From Dissophora ornata (lineage: Eukaryota > Mortierellomycota > Mortierellomycetes > Mortierellales > Mortierellaceae), in assembly GCA_025201705.1 (NCBI GenBank), contig MU616797.1, positions 3,719-41,406 on the forward strand: DNA of 37,688 nt. Direction: 5' to 3'. Position 1 is the stretch's first letter. The number at the start of each line of letters is the position of its first letter. The notes under the pieces are model-generated. The model had not been told where the DNA came from. It did not search any database and was given only the letters and a program-made list of their open reading frames with translations. Both the position numbers and the translations under genes were made by a program. This document shows, in pieces, positions 1-10,581 of the stretch.

Positions 1-69
1 AAAAAAAAAAAGGCCAACTATCTATCAATTTACTGATGAAGCGGCTACTCGCAAAATGTCTGTTGATAG

Positions 70-1491
70 ATCTGGTGATGCCACAGCTCGTATCTGGCAG
101 ATACCAGCCAGCTCGGACGAGGCGCTGCAGGAACCGATTGTGCTTAAGCATCTTCCAGCCTTGACTGATAGTAATAGAGATGTAACAACCATGGACTGGA
201 ATGTAAGTACTTTTTTCGACTGGACGGATCGACCTATTGTTTTTGTGGCTACCCTTGTTAGCGCGCTGCGTTGCCACTTCTACGAAATCACCGATGTCTG
301 TCTTCATGGATCCTGACAATGTTCATTTTGCAAAATAGGCCTCAGGAACGCTTCTCGCCACTGGATTTTATGATGGGCAGGCCCGAATCTGGACGCAACG
401 TGGACAGCTGAGATACCTGATGAGTCAACATCGCGGGCCGATCTTTGCTTTGAAGTGGAACAAGAAGGGGAACTATATCCTCACAGGCAGTTTGGACCAT
501 ACGACGATTGTCTGGGATGCCACGACGGGAGACGCGAAGCGGCAACATGATTTCCATACAGGCGCGGTCCTGGATGTGGACTGGCTAGACAATACAACAT
601 TTGCGACCTCGTCGTCGGATGGCAAGATTTACGTCTGCAAGGTGGACAGTACGCTTCCTGTCAAGGTGTTTGAGGGACATAAGGATGAGGTCAATGCGAT
701 TCGATGGGATCCTTTGGGAGAGTTGCTTGCCTCTTGCTCGGATGACAAGACTGCAAAGGTTAGTATTGGCATCGCGATCGAAACTTTGTGGCCGTCAATT
801 GGCATGAACCGATGCAGGACGTACGTAACTGATGAATGTGATGGGATTTTTTTATGTTAGATTTGGAGTCTGGCACAGGATGAATGTTTGTTTGATCTGA
901 CTGCACATACAGAGGCCGTCTATGATATGACATGGGCTCCTCGGGAGCCGTCCTCAAAGGAACCAAGGATCCTGGCAACAGCCTCATTTGATACCTCTGT
1001 GCGACTTTGGGATGCTAATAATGGAGACTGCTTACGCGTGCTCTCTCGGCACACCGAGGCCGTTTACACTGTGGCGTTTAACCCAACAGGAACGCATCTT
1101 GCGACTGGGTCGCCAGACCATACCATCAACATTTGGAGGGTACAGGTATGCTCCACTGTCAAATTTTGGGCGCCATCTCCTTCAATATGATTGTAGAGCG
1201 ATATTACATTATTCTAATCGCTTTTGTTATTCTTTGCTCGGACAGGACGGAGCACTGGTGAAGACGTACCAGGGCGAGGGTGGGATCTTTGAGGTGGACT
1301 GGAATAGCACGGGCGACAGGCTTGCAGCCTGTGTTGCCAATGGCACGGTAATGAGGACGGTATATGCACATACCAGTAACAAAAATCGCGTATATTAATT
1401 ATGTCTTTCCTTGGATAACAAATACTGAATTTCTGTTCTTTTTTTTTCTTCTGCTCTCTCCTAGCTGGTTGTTGCCCATGTCAAGTTGTGA
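70..1491 (+). CDS. TBL1/SIF2-like WD40-repeat co-repressor subunit (5'-partial)
   Basis: C-terminal part (about 320 residues) of a WD40 protein of the TBL1X/TBL1XR1/Sif2 family. These proteins are nuclear scaffolds of histone deacetylase co-repressor complexes (NCoR/SMRT in animals, Set3C in yeast). The exons I infer are 70-202, 339-758, 861-1145, 1246-1347 and 1465-1491, all with GT-AG borders and continuous frame. Typical family blocks are visible: [53 protein letters not shown] and GGIFEVDWN. Each corresponds to a blade of the C-terminal beta-propeller. The first exon is placed at 70, not at the in-frame ATG at 56. An AG at 68-69 is preceded by a branch-like TACTGAT, and the missing first part of the codon would restore the family's SGSGD-type block. 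The N-terminal LisH region lies outside the window. The last exon is only 27 nt and ends in VVAHVKL. Confidence 0.88.
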
Positions 1492-1704
1492 AACTTGCAA
1501 CGAAACGTATACACTTATTTAGACTAGCCACGCGCTGCAAAATTTGTAATAATAATGACAACAACAATCACAAAACACGAACAGGACCTATTGCTGTCTG
1601 CAAGCGCTTTTTCTTTTCCTTTTTTTTTTTTGTGATCAATACACGTAGTACTCGTTAATTCTCTATTCAGCATATAACGCGCATGCACGTTATGTCATAT
1701 TTGG
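1492..1704. other. short convergent intergenic region
   Basis: Tail-to-tail gap between the WD40 gene and the short secreted paralogue. It is AT-rich with T-runs and an AATAAT-type stretch near 1546-1556 that could serve 3' end formation. No gene is visible. Confidence 0.4.
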
Positions 1705-2561
1705 CTATAAGGCTACGTCGGGCACATGATATTGAGAGCGCTTTGGGATCCGCGACTCGTCTGGCATATTTTCACGAGCCCAGCCAGATTGTTCAAACGA
1801 CAGAACCTGATAGATCTCTTCCTGCTCCATGAATGTCAAGTCTCGAGGCGTCGGACAATCATTTGGGCAACAAAAAAGCCAGCAGGTGCAGCACTCAGTA
1901 TGATCATTCTGCTCAACGCTCTCCACCTGGGACTCCATGTACATATGCGCCAACTCTGTCGACCATACCCGCCCCGAGTACACGAACATTGGTCTCGCGG
2001 CCACAAACAGTGTTGTCAAACACACCGGTCTTTCTCCCGCCTGGCAATGTGAAGGAGCGTAGGTGAGGCGCTGAGCAGCATATTGGCTTTTTTCGGTTGA
2101 AAAGCGGATCAGGGTCTCAATGTCGCTAAAGACGTCGTCGTAGACACCTTTGTCAATGTCCCAGGACTCCATGACATGTGCGAGGTCCTGGGGGTTCATG
2201 ATTTCAACTTCGGAGGTACCGTTTGTGAACGGGCTCTCCATAAGGCGCTCCCAGTTTTCTGGAGTGCCGTGGTCAATGTTTTTGGCAAGCTCGCGGAGAA
2301 TGGAGTAGAGGTCATGGCCTCGGATGATTGATGAAGTAGAGACCCTTGACGTACTCTTGTAGATGCTGTTGGGAGAGCGTAATGGTAGCTGTTGCTGTGG
2401 GAAACTGTCAAAGGAAAAAAAAAACGGAGGGGCGGGGAGGGAGGGGATGTTAGATACAGCACTGCGTTATGTTTGCACGTTGCGCCCTGAACATTGTAGT
2501 GATACCTCGCAACCATGCAACAGATGGTCAAGACCAGCAGAACGAAGATTGGCCGCGCCAT
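1705..2561 (-). CDS. Secreted cysteine-rich protein, short paralogue (unknown function)
   Basis: I do not recognise this family. The inferred gene is complement(join(1705..2404,2506..2561)), giving 251 aa. Exon 1 is almost exactly a signal peptide: MARP, then a hydrophobic run FVLLVLTICCMV. It ends in phase 2 (AG), and exon 2 adds T to make Ser19, followed by FPQQQLPL. The mature protein has a helical-looking region, then two spaced cysteines (C139, C147, in CQAGERPVC). A dense cluster follows at C190-C202 (pattern CCxCWxxCCxxxC). It aligns with the N-terminal third of the divergent neighbour at 3163-5440 over nearly its whole length, including the intron position and phase and the block AGERPVCL(S/T)TLF. 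It lacks that neighbour's long C-terminal part and stops soon after the cluster. The stop codon is clean, so this looks like a natural short form and not an obvious broken gene, but a truncated duplicate cannot be excluded. Confidence 0.75.
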
Positions 2562-3162
2562 TGGTATCTGTCTTGGCGAATGGAGGGCGCGAGTGTGCTT
2601 TGGGAATGGTCTGGGGGGAAAGAAACCCTGAAAAGGAAGCCTTATATAGCTACTTCTCCTATTCAAGTTTTTGTTGTGTATTCTAGATAGATTGCGTTTT
2701 TTTTTTTTCCACTATGAGTTTTGTTTGCCAAGAGCAGTTTATGCAAGGGATGCATGCGTAAAACCTCTTGTGGGTCGAGACGGGAAGTTCATTGAATTTG
2801 AGACCATGCGCGCGGTATACTGTAGCATGCAGTTTGCATGGAAAGTCGAAAAAACAAAAAAAAACATAAAACTGTTATTCGCCCCTCCGTGACGCACTAT
2901 ATTCATCGCTCAACCTGCGCCATCTTATATGAAATAGAAGTCCTGAGAACGATGGATAAGGGCGAAGGGGGAGGGAAATGAGAGTCCTACAGGCATAAAA
3001 AGGGACTGGAAAACGCGCTTTTCAGATCTTTTTTTGTTTATTTGTTCTCCAACGCGCCTTTGGCATTCTGCAGACTCCCCAATTGCCCTCTCTCAGAGCC
3101 AGTTACATCTTGCGCTCCCCTCCAAACCTTCTCCATCCAATCCACTCACACGTCCCTCACAA
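2562..3162. promoter_or_regulatory. divergent promoter region of the two secreted paralogues
   Basis: About 600 bp separates the two start codons. A TATA-type box on the minus strand (TATATAAG, 2641-2648) lies about 80 nt upstream of the short paralogue. On the plus strand an ATAAAAAG element (2995-3002) lies about 160 nt upstream of the long one, followed by a CT-rich leader. Both genes could share regulators, but no specific operator was recognised. Confidence 0.5.
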
Positions 3163-5440
3163 ATGGTCCGCCTTACTCACAGCCCTCTGGCTGTGCTGAT
3201 GCTAGCCATAAGCACCGTGGTAGTCAGGTACGGAAAAACCCCCCAATATTTTGATGTATTGCTGTGCTCGAGAAACGATTTTTTGCTGAGTTCATATTTT
3301 TTTTTTTTTTGCTGTGTTTATATTTGCTTTCGCGACTAGTCTCCCGCAGCAGCTGCCAATGCGTGCTCCATCCTCCAGTGTGAACCTCCAAGGCAATACT
3401 CGCGTCTCTGCTTCACCTATCCTCCAATTCCACAACGATAACCTTCAAGAAATCCTCCTCGATCTGGCCAATAGTCTCGACAGAGGCTTCCCGGAAGGCT
3501 GGGAAAGTCTTGTCCAAACTCCAGACACTACCGGTACCTCCAGCATCGAGATCACCAGCCCCTCAGACCTCGAACGCATCACCGAGCCCTGGGGGATCGA
3601 CCCTAGTATCCGTGCTGAAGTCCTTGGCGACATTCGAGAACTGATCGAATTCTCACTCGGCGAGGGTTATTACGTCGCACAGCATTTCTCATATGCACTT
3701 CCAGGCAGCAATTGCCATGCAGGCGAAAGACCCGTCTGTCTGTCGACTTTATTCCTGGTAACGAGACCCCAGGCGATAGAGGATGGTCATGTCAGAATGG
3801 CGGAATTGGCCCATGTGTATGTACAAGCCGGAGCGGAGACGTATCAGCAGAAAGACTATTATAGATGCTGTCATCGATGCTGGTTTAGAAGGTGTTGCCA
3901 TACCTGTGATGGACCACGCGGACTAACGCCGGTAGAGATGGATCAGATCCAGCAAGTCCTATCGACGAACCAAGCAATCTGGGCCCACAATAATTTGCCA
4001 GCTGTGGGCTCGCAACTGGTCCTGGCCCAGGTCCAGGAACACATTAATACAAGTGGCGTCGTTGGCATCTTGCCGCTGTCTAAGATCGATGCCATTTTGC
4101 GAAAGTTCCTCGAGAACAGGTCTGAGAACAAGGAAGTATACAAGGATCACGACGAAGGCCTCTTGACTGCTTTGCAGGAGGACACAAGGTCCCATCGTCA
4201 GAACATCAGGAACATGAAGGTGACGATCGCAGAACAAGACGTGGTCTATCTCATCGAGAATATGCTTTCGGACTGCTTTAAGAAGGCCGGCATTGAAGAG
4301 TCTGTTGCAGATTGGTTCAACCGCATCTACCCTGAGAATCGTGGCAAGACTATCTCGCTCGAGTGTGAGGTTTCTTCGCAGACAAAGGAGACGATCGTTC
4401 CACCAGTTGCAGGATGCAAATCGAGCACGAGTATTACTTCCAGAGCCATGTACTCTTGGGTTCTGCTGTCCCCACGCGAGAACAACGACAAGATGCTGGA
4501 ATGCCTACTCATCAACAGCAACATCGTCGTTGACCATCGGGAATGCATCCGTCAGCCTAACTACGATTCGATCGTCGGAGAGTCTACGGGCGCGGTGGTT
4601 CGTTGGGGCATCGGCCATCAAGATGGCTCGTTCGACCCCATGTTCTATCTCGTCCAGTGGAATGACTACCCCATGTCCATCAACAAGGCGCTTTTGGACA
4701 TCTTGCGCTTCGCCACAGCGGCATCCTACCTCAAGGTCAGCCCCTTCGAGGCTCTAAATCTTTTACATATCGAATCGACAGGCACGGATATGCCTGTGCA
4801 AACTATGAGCCCTGGTTTGATAGCTATTGGAGAGGCCATGAAACTCTTTGCTGAGGGCTGGGCTGCGATTGCCGGCGCCTTCAGGACCTCCATCAGAGAG
4901 GATATCAGAATCAGGGTTTGCCTCGGCTTTAATCGGTACGAGCACAACGCCAAGGCTTTCAGCTCTTCGGGGATCGAGCGAGAAAATCTCATCGAGTTTG
5001 TTGAGCATATCATCTCCACCGCCCAGCTGCCCAACAACGACGATTTAAAGACCATCATGTTAGGCGTGAAGTACTCAGACGATTCCTTCACATGGACGGG
5101 CGAGTCCATGTCCTATACAGCCCCCGATGGCAAGAACCACTTCCTGTATGTGACCAAGAATGCGGATCCGGTTACAGACAAGATCAATTTGATTTTTGGG
5201 ATGGTGAACAGTGGCTACACGTTGGCACCAGACATGATGATTGTGCGCAGGACGAAGAGCATTCTAGGTGGGATCTTTGAGAGTGAGGAGACCGAGTTCC
5301 GGTCGATCCCTCATGAGCTGACATTGAACGATACTGTCATCTTGGAGATGTACTTTGAAATGGTCGTGTTCCGACAGATGGCGATGGTGAGCAACTTGCC
5401 GGTGCCAGAGTACCCAGACCTTAGCTCTTTGTGCGGGTGA
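3163..5440 (+). CDS. Secreted cysteine-rich protein with large orphan C-terminal domain, long paralogue
   Basis: Family not recognised. The inferred gene is join(3163..3227,3340..5440), giving 721 aa. Exon 1 encodes a signal peptide (MVRL, hydrophobic LAVLMLAISTVVV). The phase-2 intron splits Ser22, exactly as in the paralogue at 1705-2561. Residues about 23-250 form the shared module. It contains GWESL, the paired cysteines C147 and C155 in CHAGERPVC, and a six-cysteine cluster at 198-211 (CCHRCWFRRCCHTC). Residues about 250-721 have no match I can name. They start with a charged, probably helical stretch (LENRSENKEVYKDHDEG) and continue as a mixed domain with motifs such as RWGIGHQDGSFDP, FNRYEHN and KYSDDSFTWTG. 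They end in a hydrophobic, beta-rich tail with few cysteines. The second exon is one uninterrupted frame of 2.1 kb. An AATAAA lies 40 nt past the stop. A secreted effector or enzyme is possible, but nothing seen fixes a function. Confidence 0.82.
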
Positions 5441-5479
5441 TATCCCCGTTGATTATGCTAGGAAGCGAGAATGTTGAAC

Positions 5480-5485
5480 AATAAA
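5480..5485 (+). terminator. polyadenylation signal AATAAA
   Basis: Canonical AATAAA 40 nt downstream of the stop codon of the long secreted paralogue. Confidence 0.5.
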
Positions 5486-5821
5486 CTTATACACGTCAAT
5501 AATAATGTTCCTGGCAAAGCTATCTTTCGATGCTGCTGTTTGATGTTGAACGACAAGTATCTTTTATTTGTTTGAACTATAACGTTCCGCGTTTTGATTT
5601 AAACATCTCTCCATCCCATCTCCCATATCCATCTTCAACTCTCATCTGGATAAGGGCCCTGTTCCTCCTTTTGTTCTTGCTTCTTCATTTTGCTCCCACC
5701 AATCGTGCCTCTGTCCATTCGATGTTGTTGTATTCTTTAAAAGAAAACCTCGTCAGCTCAACATTCCTTTGCTGGGATCTTTCACCCTTTTTCAACACCT
5801 TTCTCTCAAAAAACAAACTTC

Positions 5822-6273
5822 CCCGACCAAAAGGAAGAAAGGCTCCAAGAGAAATACAAATGTAACGAGCTGAATTCGAGGTAAACAGAAAAAAGATCGG
5901 GCGTGTAGTAGGTGAAGCAAGAGAAACGGAGCAGGTTTTTGAAAGATAAAATGATTAAAGAAAAGCATCGAAAAGGAAAAAAAACACGAAAAAAAATTTT
6001 GCAAAGTGAAGGAAACGAAAACGGATGCGAACGGAAACAGACAGCGTGTTGGAGAGAGTAGATAAGAGGAGTATTTGCCTTCGCAATTTTGAAAACTCCC
6101 TGCGAAGAGAAAAATGACACATCCTGTTGTCGCATGTCGCGCAGTCTTCCCGACCAAAAGAAAACCGCACTCCTGCAACAATGTCCATGTCAATTTTTTG
6201 TTGGTAGGATGATGACCAACAATGCAATATATAAACAACCGAGTCCTCACCATTGCTCTTTCCCGACCAAAAG
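5822..6273. repeat. three exact copies of the 12-mer CCCGACCAAAAG
   Basis: Copies at 5822-5833, 6149-6160 and 6262-6273, all on the same strand. Flanks are similar too: a C or T run before and purines after. An exact 12-mer three times in 450 bp is far beyond chance. Function unknown. Confidence 0.75.
6198..6222. other. inverted repeat, potential hairpin
   Basis: Perfect 8-bp arms TTGTTGGT and ACCAACAA around a 9-nt loop. It lies between the second and third copies of the repeated 12-mer and just before a TATATAAA. Confidence 0.5.
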
Positions 6274-6524
6274 AGAGAGCATGGCTAAACAAGACAAGAA
6301 GGGTGTTCAGCGGAAAAGAGAAATGTTTGCACAAAATGTGGACATAAGAAAAACAACAGAAGAAGATGGCGCGTCGATCAAAAAAAAAAAAAGAAAAGAA
6401 GAAGAAAAGAAAAAAAAATAGAAAAAAAAATGCAACGAACAAAAATTAAGATGCAAAATTGGGGATGTCTAAGGAGGGTTGTGCGTATGATGAGAGAAAA
6501 CAAGTGTGCGAAAGGAAAACGTCC

Positions 6525-9500
6525 TTAGTAGCGGCCACCGACAAATTCGGCCCAGGACTTGACCTCGGCAGGGATCTTAGTTGCCTCGTTGCTTGCTTCC
6601 AAGGCAGCCTTGCGCTCCACATTCTTGTTGATAGCATCCACAAACAGGACACCGCACTTCTCGTCGTTGATCAGCGAAATCCCAGAGTCAACTCCAGCTC
6701 GACGGATCATGTACTCCTTGTCGTTAACATCCTGGGCACGGTTCCTCGCCAGAGAGATAACCATCTGCACGTTCTCTCCTGCCATCGCCTTGTGCATCTT
6801 TGGCAACGAATCTGGTGATGCGACGTACTTGCAGGGGACGCCGGCCTGCTTCAGGCTCTTCTGCGTATGCTCCGACATCGTCACAATGTTGACTCCGTAC
6901 TTCTCAAGACCCTTTCCGATCTTTGTCAAATCGCTGGGTGTCGTCAAATCATCTGAGGTCAACAGCACGCTGGAATCAGCGGTAGGAAGCTTGAAGTTCT
7001 GGACACTTTGGATAGCTGCCAGGTAGGCCTCCTCCTTATCGCGACCAAAGCACGCGACCTCTCCAGTCGATGCCATCTCGACTCCCAAGAATGGATCGGC
7101 ACCTCCGAGACGAGTCCAAGAGAACTGAGGAACCTTAACGGCCTGGTAAGCATAGTCCTTAGCCATCAAATCCTGAGGGGCAGGCACGTCCTTATCACAG
7201 AGAGCATGAGTGGCAGTCGTGATAAAGTTGTGGCCAAGGACCTTGGACACGAAGGGGAATGAGCGGGAGGCACGAATGTTGCACTCGATAACCTTCAGAA
7301 CTGGATCTTGGTTAGCATCACCAGCAGCAGCGGGCTTGTGGATGATTTGCATGTTGAATGGACCAGTGATCTGGAAAGCCTTGGCAAGCTTCTCAGCAAT
7401 TGTCTTCAGCTTGGCCTTGGTAGCATCCTGAATATCACGGGTAGGAAGAACCAAGGTGGCGTCACCCGAGTGGACACCGGCATTCTCAACGTGCTCCGAG
7501 ATGGCATGGACAATCAGATTTCCATCGTGGGCGACGGCGTCAATGTCAATCTCCTGAGCGCCAGCAATGAACTTGGTGATGACGACAGGGTGGAGAGGCG
7601 AGACATCGGCAGCAAGAGTGAGGCAGCGGTGAAGAGCCTCTGGAGTGTGGGCAACGTTCATGGCAGCGCCAGAAAGGACATAGGAAGGACGGATAAGCAC
7701 AGGGTAGCCGACCTCCTCAGCAAAGGTGGATGCCTGATCCAACGAAGTCAACTCCTTCCACTGAGGCTGATCGACGCCAATGGTGTCGAGGATCTTGCTG
7801 AACTTGTAACGATCCTCGGCAGCGTCAATCATGACTGGCGAGGTACCCAAGACCTTGGCATCGTTCTCATGAAGACGAAGAGCAATGTTCTGGGGCAACT
7901 GGCCTCCCACAGAGACGACAACACCCTGAGCGTGCTCCTGCTCATAGATATCCATCACACGCTCGTAGGACAACTCCTCAAAGTAAAGGCGGTCGCACTC
8001 ATCGAAATCGGTCGAGACAGTCTCTGGATTGTAGTTAACCATGACGGTCTTCTTTCCAAGCTCGCGGAGGGCGCGGATGCAAGAGACACCGCACCAGTCG
8101 AATTCAACAGATGATCCGATTCTGTAGACTCCGGATCCCAAGACCATGGTTCCCTTGTCGTTGAAATCAACATCGTGCGAGGAAGCGTTGTAGGTGGTGT
8201 AAAGATAGTTGGTATCGGCAGGGAACTCGGCAGCCAACGTATCAATACGCTTAACAAAAGGCGTGATACCCATCTGCTTGCGAGACTGACGGATCACATC
8301 TTCAGTCGACTTCTGACCCAACAATCCAGCGATCTGGGCATCAGCAAAACCCTTGCGCTTCGCCTCGTGCAAAAGCTCGAAGGGAAGGTTCTGGGCGTTG
8401 AACTTGCCGAGTTCCTTGTGGACAGCGACAATGTTGGACAACTTATGAAGGAACCACTTGTCAACCTTGGTAATATCGTGGACCTGATCGACGGTGTATC
8501 CCTTGTTCAACATGGCATCACCGATGGCGAAGAGGCGGCGATCAGTGGGGTTGGCCATGGCCTTGTCGACATCAGCAAACTCCAGGGCTTGGAATCCCTT
8601 GAACTGGGGATCAACCTGACGAATGGCCTTCTGGAAGGACTCTTCAAAGGTTCGACCGATGGCCATGACTTCACCAACAGACTTCATGGAAGATCCAATC
8701 TCGCGAGACACGTGCTGGAACTTTGCCAAATCCCAGCGAGGAATCTTGGTGACGATGTAATCCAACGAGGGCTCGAAGCAGGCGGTAGTAGTCTTAGTGA
8801 CAGAGTTACGGAGGTTGGGCAGGGTGTGGCCCAAAGCGATTTTAGCAGCAATGAAGGCCAGAGGGTATCCAGTCGCCTTCGAGGCCAAAGCACTATATAA
8901 TGTTCAAGACATGTCCAATTAAGTAGCTATCCTTCGAAAACTTTTGTGTGTTCACGCGAAGAACATTGCGTCTCTTACCTAGAACGACTAAGACGGGCAT
9001 TCACCTCAATGACCTTGTATTCCAAGCTCTCGGGGTGCAGAGCGTACTGGACATTGCACTCTCCAACGACACCCAGATGACGAATAATCTTGATAGCCGC
9101 TGTGCGGAGCATGTGGTACTCCTCATCGCTCAAAGTCTGCGAGGGAGCGACGACAATGGAATCTCCGGTATGGGTTCCAAGAGGATCAAAGTTCTCCATG
9201 TTACAAACAGTGATACAGTTGTTGGCAGCATCACGCACAACCTCGTACTCGACCTCCTTCCATCCCTTCATCGACTTTTCAACCAAGATTTGGGGGGCCA
9301 AAGTAAGGGACTTTGTTCCGAGGGCAGTGAGCTCTGCAGCATTAGAAGCGAATCCTGAGCCCAATCCTCCAAGCGAGAAAGCAGATCGGATAATGACAGG
9401 GTAGCCAATCTCCTCTGCGGCCGCCAGAGCATCCTTCATGTTGTCGACCGCGACAGACTGGGCAACGGGGATGTCGATTTCTAGTGGCGGTCATGTTTTG

Positions 9501-10581
9501 AATGTATATCGTGTTAATAGTGTGGGCGTAAACAAGCAATTAAGAAATTCAAGAATGAAGGCGTACCATTCAAAGCCTTGGCAAAGAGATCGCGGTCCTC
9601 ACTGACAAGCAGAGTGCGGATAGGGGTACCCAAGACCTTGACATTCAGGCGGTCAAAGATGCCCATCTTATCAAGCTGAATACCGCAGTTCAAAGCGGTC
9701 TGTCCTCCGAAGGTCAGGAGGATACCATCGGGACGCTCGCGCTCGATGATGTACTCGAGATACTCGGGGGTGACTGGCAAGAAGTAGACAGTATCAGCCA
9801 GCGCATGGGAGGTCTGGATGGTGGCAATGTTGGGGTTCACCAAAACGGTCTCGATGTTAGATTCCTTGAGGGCCTTGATCGCCTGAGAACCTGTAGAGTT
9901 CGAAAAAGGACATGCCGTTAAAACACGGTTAGAAACCTAATCCCAACGGAGAATAAAAAGACATTGTTCCGAGTGATTTGATCACAGTCATCGCCAGAGC
10001 GGTGACTGGTCAATTATTATCAGGAGAAAAGGGATCAACAAGGCGGGTGCCACCAACTATTTTTTATCAAAGTCTTCTTTACCTGAGTAATCAAACTCTC
10101 CTGCCTGTCCGATGGTAAGTCCACCGGATCCAACAACAAGAACCTTCTTCACATCGACCAAAGGCACATCAGCGAGAATCGCCTCTGAGACAAGCTTCTT
10201 TGTGGGCGAAGTCTTGCTCGCAGCCAGTCCCGATCCGTGCTGCTGTTCCTGGTAGCTCTCACGGGTCACGGAGAACCAACGAGCCTGCGAGGCAGCCATC
10301 GACTTGGCACCAAGCTGTCCAAGCGCCGCTGACTTTTGCTGGGTTGATCGCAGCTGGGAAGTGAGTGAGGCCAAGAGCGGGGTACGAAGACCGGCAGATC
10401 CTGGCGCGGCAGAGTGGTGCAGCATCGCCTTTGTGGACAGAAGGGGGATGGCGGAGGCGCTGCCGTTACCCATGTTCTTGGAGGTGCGCTTAGCAGACGA
10501 GATCAACGAGTTGGAGAGCAAAGCAGAGGAGCCTTTGCTGTAGACCGTCTTTGGGGCCTTGTTATAGAGTTGCTTGTACAT
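6525..10581 (-). CDS. CPA2: Arginine-specific carbamoyl-phosphate synthase, large subunit (mitochondrial)
   Basis: Makes carbamoyl phosphate from bicarbonate, two ATP and ammonia supplied by the separate glutaminase subunit, for arginine synthesis. The inferred gene is complement(join(6525..8892,8979..9480,9567..9890,10083..10581)), giving 1230 aa with frame kept across all GT-AG borders. Residues 1-140 are rich in Ser, Lys, Arg and Ala, with RWFS at 101-104; this is a mitochondrial presequence. The synthase starts at about 143 with [23 protein letters not shown]. The first ATP-grasp half shows [14 protein letters not shown] and [40 protein letters not shown]. The second half shows [13 protein letters not shown] and [21 protein letters not shown]-terminal regulatory (MGS-like) domain follows, ending in FVGGRY. 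No glutaminase or aspartate transcarbamylase is fused, which argues against the pyrimidine CAD/Ura2 protein. The symbol follows yeast Cpa2; Neurospora calls it arg-3. Confidence 0.95.

Larger units (their letters stand above)
5441..6524. other. 1.1 kb convergent intergenic region, A-rich on the plus strand
   Basis: This lies between two convergent genes. The right half is strongly purine/A-rich on the plus strand, with long A-runs at about 6380-6430. I see no convincing conserved gene. The long minus-strand frame here is Phe-rich low complexity. A 45-codon Lys/Glu-rich frame starts at ATG 6281-6283, about 50 nt after a TATATAAA at 6228-6235, but composition alone could produce it. Repeats in this region are listed separately. 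Confidence 0.5.

Noticed and set aside
56..316. ATG at 56 as start of a small gene
   Set aside because: It lies in an intron of the WD40 gene; the WD40 similarity starts after the AG at 68-69 and continues through spliced exons.
6281..6420. 45-codon Lys/Glu-rich frame after a TATA-like box
   Set aside because: Composition follows the purine-rich DNA; no homologue recognised, too short to support.
5792..6442. 216-codon open frame on the minus strand
   Set aside because: Phe-rich low complexity produced by A-runs on the opposite strand; no family resemblance.
7308..8900. Long plus-strand frames (268 and 241 codons) opposite carbamoyl-phosphate synthase
   Set aside because: Shadows of a strongly conserved coding exon on the minus strand.
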